From: Microbacterium sp. KUDC0406
GTDB taxonomy: Bacteria; Actinomycetota; Actinomycetes; Actinomycetales; Microbacteriaceae
Length of the DNA stretch: 64,000 nt
Assembly (NCBI RefSeq): GCF_021582875.1
Contig: NZ_CP091138.1
Coordinates: 2,170,001-2,234,000 of the forward strand
Reading direction: 5' to 3'
In this document: in pieces, positions 59,997 to 64,000 of the stretch
Layout of the letters: each line of letters starts with the position of its first letter
How positions within the stretch are numbered: the first letter of the stretch is position 1
The notes under the pieces: generated by a model
The model's input: the letters and a program-made list of their open reading frames with translations, nothing else
What the model was told of the DNA's origin: nothing
Database searches by the model: none
Program-made: the position numbers and the translations under genes

Positions 59997-60967
59997 GATG
60001 CGCTCCTCGCGTCGACGAGCCGCACCCTGGGGTCGGCGACCGCGTACAGGATGTCGGCGAGGAAGCTGCCCAGCACGGTGAGGAAGGCGAGCAGCATGGT
60101 GATGGTCATCAGCACGGCGTAGTCGCGGGTCGCCACGGAGTCCAGCTGCAGACGCCCGACTCCCGGCCAGTTGAAGATCGACTCCGTGATGATCGCGCCG
60201 GCGAACAGGCCGGGCAGCTCGAAGGCGAGCAGCGTGATCGCCGGCAGCAGCGCGTTGCGCAGGCCGTGCGAGAACACCACCGAGCGCTCCTTGAGCCCCT
60301 TGGCGCGAGCGGTGCGGATGAAGTCGGCGCGCAGCACCTCGAGCATCCCGGTGCGGAAGTAGCGTGTGAGCGATCCGGCGCCCAGGAAGGTGAGGATCGC
60401 CACGGGCAGGATCATGTGCCGCATGACCTCGAACACGCGGGCCATGCCGGTGGAGGTGCTGCCGGTGTCCAGCATCCCGCCGGTGGGAAGCCAGTGCAGG
60501 TCGACGGCGAAGATCTTGATCAGCAGCAGGCCGATGAAGAACGACGGGATCGAGAGCGACGCGAAAAGGCCGATCGTGACGAGCTTGTCGAACCAGGAGT
60601 ACTGCTTGACCGCTGCGAGCACGCCGGCGACGACCGCGATGATCCAGGTGAGGACGAAGGCCGCGAACGCGACGATGAACGAGTTCCACATCAGCGGCGC
60701 GATCACCTCGGCGACCGGCTGCTTGTGCTCCAGCGAGTAGCCGAAGTCGCCGTGCAGCATGTTGCCGAGCCAGATGAAGTACTGCACGATCACCGGCTTG
60801 TCGAGTCCGGCGAGCGCGCGCAGCTCGGCCTTGCGCTCGGGCGTGAGCGTGCGGTTCGAGCTGTAGTAGTCGCCCGGCATGAGCGAGAACAGGAAGAAGA
60901 CGAGGACGGAGACGCCGAGCAGCAGCGCTGCCATCAGGGCGAGTCTCTTGAGGATGTATCGGGTCAT
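59993..60967 (-). CDS. peptide ABC transporter permease (OppB type)
   Basis: 324 residues. MTRYILKRLALMAALLLGVSVLVFFLFSLMPGD is the classic OppB opening; GLDKPVIVQYFIWLGNMLHGDFGYS and the EAA loop EVLRADFIRTARAKGLKERSVVFSHGLRNALLP follow. ATG 60967 is preferred over the frame start at 60997, which lies close to a hairpin. It is separated from the binding-protein gene by 81 bp containing a strong stem. Confidence 0.93.
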   Translation of the reverse strand: MTRYILKRLALMAALLLGVSVLVFFLFSLMPGDYYSSNRTLTPERKAELRALAGLDKPVIVQYFIWLGNMLHGDFGYSLEHKQPVAEVIAPLMWNSFIVAFAAFVLTWIIAVVAGVLAAVKQYSWFDKLVTIGLFASLSIPSFFIGLLLIKIFAVDLHWLPTGGMLDTGSTSTGMARVFEVMRHMILPVAILTFLGAGSLTRYFRTGMLEVLRADFIRTARAKGLKERSVVFSHGLRNALLPAITLLAFELPGLFAGAIITESIFNWPGVGRLQLDSVATRDYAVLMTITMLLAFLTVLGSFLADILYAVADPRVRLVDARSAS

Positions 60968-61001
60968 TGCACGCAGCTGTCGGGGAGGTGGACGCACCGG
61001 A

Positions 61002-61040
61002 ATGCCTCCGGGCGGGGGTCCACGCCCCGCCCGGAGGCAT
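61002..61040. terminator. strong hairpin between binding-protein gene and oppB
   Basis: ATGCCTCCGGGCGGGG (61002-61017) and its exact complement (61025-61040) form a 16-bp stem with a 7-base loop. No U-run. In an operon it probably protects the upstream binding-protein mRNA and lowers expression of the permeases. Confidence 0.65.
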
Positions 61041-61048
61041 CCTGCAGG

Positions 61049-62764
61049 CTAGCCCGCGATCTTCAGCTGCGCGAGCGCGAGCGCGGCGTCGTCGTTGCCG
61101 GTGGTGTACTTCTCGCCACCGTCGATCCGGGCGTTCCACGCCGAGATCGACTTGCGGTAGTCGATCAGGATGATCGGCGGATCCTGGCTGAGCTTCTGGT
61201 ACAGCTCGGTGTAGATCTTCTGCCGCTCGCCCTGGTCGAACGTGGACGTGCCCTGCTTGATGAGCTTGGTGACCTCGGGGTTCGAGTACCCGGTCACGTT
61301 GATGTCCGGGTCGTCGGTGCCGAACTCGCTGACGGCGTCGTTGGGGTCGGACAGCCCGTTGGTGCGGAACCCGGCCAGGTCGTAGTCGCCGTTGTACAGA
61401 CGGTCGAACGCGGTGTTCGAGTCCAGCACCTCGGGCACGAAGTCGATGCCGAGATCGGTGTACGTGCTCTCCGCGATCGGGATGATCGGGTCGTCGTCCT
61501 TGGTGGTGATGTACGAGATCTTCAGCTTGGCGCCGTCCTTCTCGCGGACGCCGTCGGAGCCCTTCTTCCAGCCGGCCTCGTCGAGCAGCTTGCCGGCCTT
61601 CTTCGGGTCGTAGTCGTACTTCCTCACGCCCTCGTCCGTGTAGGACCACTGCGTGGGCGCGGCGAACACGTCGGCGACCTGTCCGAGACCCTTGTACTTG
61701 GCATCGACGATCTGCTGGCGGTCCAGGCCGTAGTACAGGGCCTGGCGCACCTCGGTGTCGGCGAGCGCCGGCTTCTTGTTGTTCACCCAGATCGCACCGA
61801 TGTCGGGTACGACGCGGGCGCGGATGCTGGCGAAGCCGAGACCCTGCAGCTCCTTGAGCACGGCCGGGTCGCTGCCGAAGCCGCCCTGGTCGATGTCGCC
61901 GTTCTCGAAGTTCTGCAGTGCGGAGTCGCTCGAGACGACCTTGAAGATCAGGCGCGGGATCGACGGCTCGCCCGAGTAGTAGTTCGGGTTGGCGGTGTAG
62001 CGGATCTCCTGTCCCTCGACGTACTCGTCGAGGGCGTAGGGACCGGCGCCGAGCGGCTTGCCGTAGAGGGCCTTCAGATAGTCGAGCTTGCCCTTGGCGT
62101 AGCCCTTGCCGTAGTAGGCCTTCGAGATCACCTGGCCGCCGAGCGTGCGGAGCGCGAGCGGGTTCTTCTTCTCGGTGGTGATGGTGATGGTCTGAGGGTC
62201 GGTGACCTCGATGCCGGAGAGCGAGGTCGCGGAGCCGTTCTTGTACTCGTCGGTGCCCTTGATCACGATGTCGCTGAAGTCGACACCGCCGGCGTACTGC
62301 GGGTCGTTCAGCAGCGTCAGGGTGAAGGCCACGTCCTCGGCCGTGACCGGCGAGCCGTCACTGAACTTCGCGCCGTCGCGCACGTGGAACGTGTACGTCA
62401 GGCCGTCGTCGGCGACCTCCCACTTGTCGGCGAGGTCGGCGACGGGCTCGCCGGAGTCGTCGGTGACGACGAGCGAGGCGAAGATCGGCTGCACGGCGTT
62501 GCCGTCCCAGCCGTTGTCGTAGAACCCGGGCAGGAAGACGCCGCCGGGCTTGCTGATGGTGCTGACGAAGACGTCGGTGCGGGCGTTCGCGGCAGCCGGG
62601 CTCTTACTGGGATCCGTGGCCTTGTAGAACTCGTCCTTCATGGAGCTGAGGTCGTTCTTCTCGGCGTCGGGGCCGGGGTCGGCGGTGGCCGCGCACCCGC
62701 CGAGGGCGAGGACTCCCGCCAGTACTGCCGCGGTGGCGGCGATCGATCTCTTCGTCTTTCTCAT
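61049..62764 (-). CDS. peptide-binding lipoprotein (SBP family 5)
   Basis: 571 residues. A lipoprotein signal ends LALGG-Cys24. The family 5 pattern is clear: FLPGFYDNGWDGNAVQPIFASLVVTDDSG, WEVADDGLTYTFHVRDGAKFSDGSPVTAEDVAF, and the ligand domain with PLGAGPYALDEY and ADTEVRQALYYGLDRQQI. Start ATG 62764 has AGAGGAA seven bases upstream. It is the first gene of the opp-type operon and delivers oligopeptides or a nickel-type or other ligand; the ligand is not certain. Confidence 0.93.
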   Translation of the reverse strand: MRKTKRSIAATAAVLAGVLALGGCAATADPGPDAEKNDLSSMKDEFYKATDPSKSPAAANARTDVFVSTISKPGGVFLPGFYDNGWDGNAVQPIFASLVVTDDSGEPVADLADKWEVADDGLTYTFHVRDGAKFSDGSPVTAEDVAFTLTLLNDPQYAGGVDFSDIVIKGTDEYKNGSATSLSGIEVTDPQTITITTEKKNPLALRTLGGQVISKAYYGKGYAKGKLDYLKALYGKPLGAGPYALDEYVEGQEIRYTANPNYYSGEPSIPRLIFKVVSSDSALQNFENGDIDQGGFGSDPAVLKELQGLGFASIRARVVPDIGAIWVNNKKPALADTEVRQALYYGLDRQQIVDAKYKGLGQVADVFAAPTQWSYTDEGVRKYDYDPKKAGKLLDEAGWKKGSDGVREKDGAKLKISYITTKDDDPIIPIAESTYTDLGIDFVPEVLDSNTAFDRLYNGDYDLAGFRTNGLSDPNDAVSEFGTDDPDINVTGYSNPEVTKLIKQGTSTFDQGERQKIYTELYQKLSQDPPIILIDYRKSISAWNARIDGGEKYTTGNDDAALALAQLKIAG

Positions 62765-62911
62765 GAGCGGTTCCTCTTCAGCATCTTCGTGGGAGCGTGC
62801 TCAGCGAGAGTAGACCCGGGTCGATGCACATGAGGACCGGGATGACGGGGTGTTACGAATTCGGGATACCAAGTCGGGGGCGATCTCGAGTTTCACGGGC
62901 GACGAGCCCGG

Positions 62912-62951
62912 ATGTCACGTTTTGACATGACGGGTCACGATCGGACATAAT
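62912..62951 (+). promoter_or_regulatory. consensus promoter with overlapping inverted repeat
   Basis: -35 TTGACA (62922-62927), 18-bp spacer, -10 CATAAT (62946-62951). The inverted repeat ATGTCA-CGTTT-TGACAT (62912-62928) covers the -35 and would block the polymerase if bound. The expected transcript start is the ATG at 62958, seven bases after the -10, so the mRNA should be leaderless. Confidence 0.7.
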
Positions 62952-62957
62952 CCCCCC

Positions 62958-63059
62958 ATGACCACCAACGCAAGCCCTTCGTCCGCCCAGGAGGCGAACA
63001 GGACTGCCGGGATGATGATGCCCGGTCGCGTTGGCATGTGTTGCCGAATGTGTTGCTAA
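62958..63059 (+). CDS. leaderless Cys-rich leader peptide
   Basis: 33 residues, MTTNASPSSAQEANRTAGMM then MPGRVGMCCRMCC, stop TAA at 63057-63059. It ends with four Cys and two Met around one Arg. No ribosome site precedes the ATG at 62958, but a consensus -10 box ends seven bases upstream, so it can be translated from a leaderless mRNA. An inner start at 63012 would give the 15-residue MMMPGRVGMCCRMCC. In mycobacteria, polycysteine upstream ORFs stall under low cysteine and change the reading of the genes behind them (recalled family knowledge). The gene behind this one is a winged-helix regulator, so a cysteine-responsive switch is inferred, not shown. Confidence 0.6.
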   Translation: MTTNASPSSAQEANRTAGMMMPGRVGMCCRMCC

Positions 63060-63209
63060 GGCGCAACCACCCCTTTTCGCTCACCTCTTCCGCCATCTGC
63101 GGAGCGTGAGCCCGGGCACCCACCCGTGTGCCTGTCCTTCCGGCTCCGCCCGGTCTTTCTGCAACGCATCAGAGCCATCGGCTCGCATCCCCTCTGAGGA
63201 TCCATCATC
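63060..63209 (+). promoter_or_regulatory. leader region with alternative hairpins
   Basis: Between the leader stop and the regulator ATG two stems can form: GCTCAC (63080-63085) with GTGAGC (63107-63112), and GGCAC with GTGCC around 63117-63134. If ribosomes stall on the Cys codons these could change. The boundary is approximate. Confidence 0.35.
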
Positions 63210-63899
63210 ATGTCGAACACCGCCCTTCTCGAGCGTCCCGTCACCGCCCCCGTCCGCGTCGTGTCCCCCTCGGATGCCGCCGCCGACCTGCCCTCCGTGC
63301 GATCACCGCGCGGCTTCGCGCTGTACGTCGGCCTCGACGAGATCAAGGCCGCCGAAGCCGGCGTGAGCCTTCCTGTTCTCGTCGACGCTCTTCGCCGCAC
63401 GCTCGCCGAGCTCGCCCCCGGCGCCGAGACCCACGCCACCGTCGCCCTCGCCCCGCACGGTTCCGGCGGACGCGACCTCGACGTCGTCCGTCTCGCCCTG
63501 CAGGAGCCCGGCGCCATCGCCCGTTCCAAGGCCGCCGTGGAGGAGGACAAGGACGAGGAGCTCGGCGTCGTCGTCGACATCTCGCGCAAGCGGGTGCTCA
63601 TCGACGGCGAGTCCGCCGCCTTCACCTACAAGGAGTTCGAACTCCTGCAGTACCTGGTGCTGCGCGAGGGCCGCACCATCGAGCGCTCCGAGCTGGTCTC
63701 GGCGCTGTGGCAGGCCAGCGACGAGGAAGCCGCCCCCGGCGAGCGCACGATCGACGTGCACGTGCGCCGGCTGCGCGCCAAGCTCGGCCGCTACGAGGAC
63801 ATCGTGCGCACGGTGCGCGGGGTGGGCTACCGGTTCGACCGGCACGCCGACGTCGTGATCCGCTACGGCCACGGCACCCCCTCGCCCGACCGCTTCTGA
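63210..63899 (+). CDS. orphan OmpR-type winged-helix transcriptional regulator
   Basis: 229 residues. The C-terminal 100 form a Trans_reg_C winged helix (FTYKEFELLQYLVLREGRTIERSELVSALWQ ... TIDVHVRRLRAKLGRYEDIVRTVRGVGYRF), as in PhoB/RegX3. The N-terminal 120 residues are not a receiver domain: no phospho-acceptor Asp cluster is seen; instead SPRGFALYVGLDEIKAAEAGVSLPVLVDALRRTL suggests a short alpha/beta domain. No kinase gene is nearby. It may be regulated through the leader peptide rather than by phosphorylation. ATG 63210 follows CTGAGGATCCATCATC with a weak GAGGA site. Confidence 0.85.
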   Translation: MSNTALLERPVTAPVRVVSPSDAAADLPSVRSPRGFALYVGLDEIKAAEAGVSLPVLVDALRRTLAELAPGAETHATVALAPHGSGGRDLDVVRLALQEPGAIARSKAAVEEDKDEELGVVVDISRKRVLIDGESAAFTYKEFELLQYLVLREGRTIERSELVSALWQASDEEAAPGERTIDVHVRRLRAKLGRYEDIVRTVRGVGYRFDRHADVVIRYGHGTPSPDRF

Positions 63900-63948
63900 G
63901 GTTCCGCTCGCGGCTCGGTCGACCCGCGCTGCAGTTCTCTGCGCCCCC

Positions 63949-63999
63949 GCTCGCGCTGCAGTTTCCCGCTCACGCGGCGCAGATGTGCGCAGCGCGAGC
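63949..63999. repeat. palindrome with GCTGCAGTTTC core
   Basis: GCTCGCGCTGC (63949-63959) pairs with GCAGCGCGAGC (63989-63999). A near copy (CGCGCTGCAGTTCTCTGCG) precedes at 63926. The words GCTGCAGTT and GTGCAGTTTCG also occur in 51436-51597 and 42304-42370. It follows the last gene and may terminate it. Confidence 0.55.
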
Positions 64000-64000
64000 A

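Noticed and set aside
59028..61649. An 873-codon minus-strand frame
   Set aside because: Upstream of 59996 it is a shadow of oppB and the binding-protein gene.
60266..62833. An 855-codon plus-strand frame
   Set aside because: Antisense to the peptide-binding protein; composition is Val/Asp/Arg-rich shadow of GC-rich codons.
1..64000. tRNA or rRNA genes and insertion sequences
   Set aside because: No cloverleaf, rRNA block, transposase-like protein or IS-type terminal repeat was recognised on reading both strands.

Overview
The window is high-GC DNA (roughly 70 % by eye) from an actinobacterium. Small-ORF leader peptides, a bS22-type ribosomal peptide, a BldC-like HTH protein, System II cytochrome c maturation, abundant GTG starts, ATGA/GTGA overlaps and the recurring word GGATGC/GCATCC point to Microbacteriaceae, most likely Microbacterium or a close relative. 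This is inferred from gene content and composition, not from a marker search. No rRNA, tRNA, CRISPR array, transposase or phage module was recognised.

Layout. 1-355 is the tail of menC. 333-12041 is an accessory carbohydrate locus: HAD phosphatase, CUT1 ABC permeases and binding protein, two propeller-like proteins, a cytoplasmic M23-like protein, a LacI regulator, an MgtC-like membrane protein, an FAD oxidoreductase and a frameshifted mannitol-dehydrogenase-family gene, followed by a broken DUF2277 gene. 12388-17997 is a TetR-controlled MMPL + YhgE/Pip export operon. 18084-22998 holds leucyl aminopeptidase, an AbgT transporter and an SLC13 permease. 23444-27578 is the resA-ccdA-resB-ccsB operon. 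27703-31847 holds a phosphatase, a DUF5684 protein, aspS, a repeat array, a GNAT protein and a YegP-like protein. 31924-34309 is a polar amino-acid ABC importer. 34422-35792 is a block of small genes (Dabb, thioredoxin-like, rhodanese, bS22, BldC-like). 35895-38597 is a TetR-controlled drug-type ABC exporter. 38707-44547 carries ArsR, TrkH/TrkA K+ uptake, proC (frameshifted), a CDF transporter, tadA and upp. 44679-46391 is Nudix plus two decayed genes. 46398-55964 carries a TM0106-type nuclease-helicase, nadE, a nucleosidase and sbcC/sbcD. 56214-62764 has DIP1984, a small GNAT and an opp-type peptide ABC operon. 62958-63899 is a Cys-rich leader peptide followed by an orphan OmpR-type winged-helix regulator.

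Two themes stand out. First, families of palindromic repeats occur between genes and also inside coding sequences in frame (MMPL, ccdA, resB, oppF, sbcC), and several genes take their stop codon from a repeat. Second, a textbook promoter at 62922-62951, overlapped by an inverted repeat, appears to drive a leaderless mRNA starting at the ATG of a 33-residue peptide ending in MCCRMCC. This looks like a cysteine-sensing attenuation leader for the regulator gene behind it.

At least seven genes carry one-base frameshifts, mostly in or beside G/C runs. Some may be assembly errors, but one gene (46163-46391) also seems to have lost its middle, which suggests real decay.
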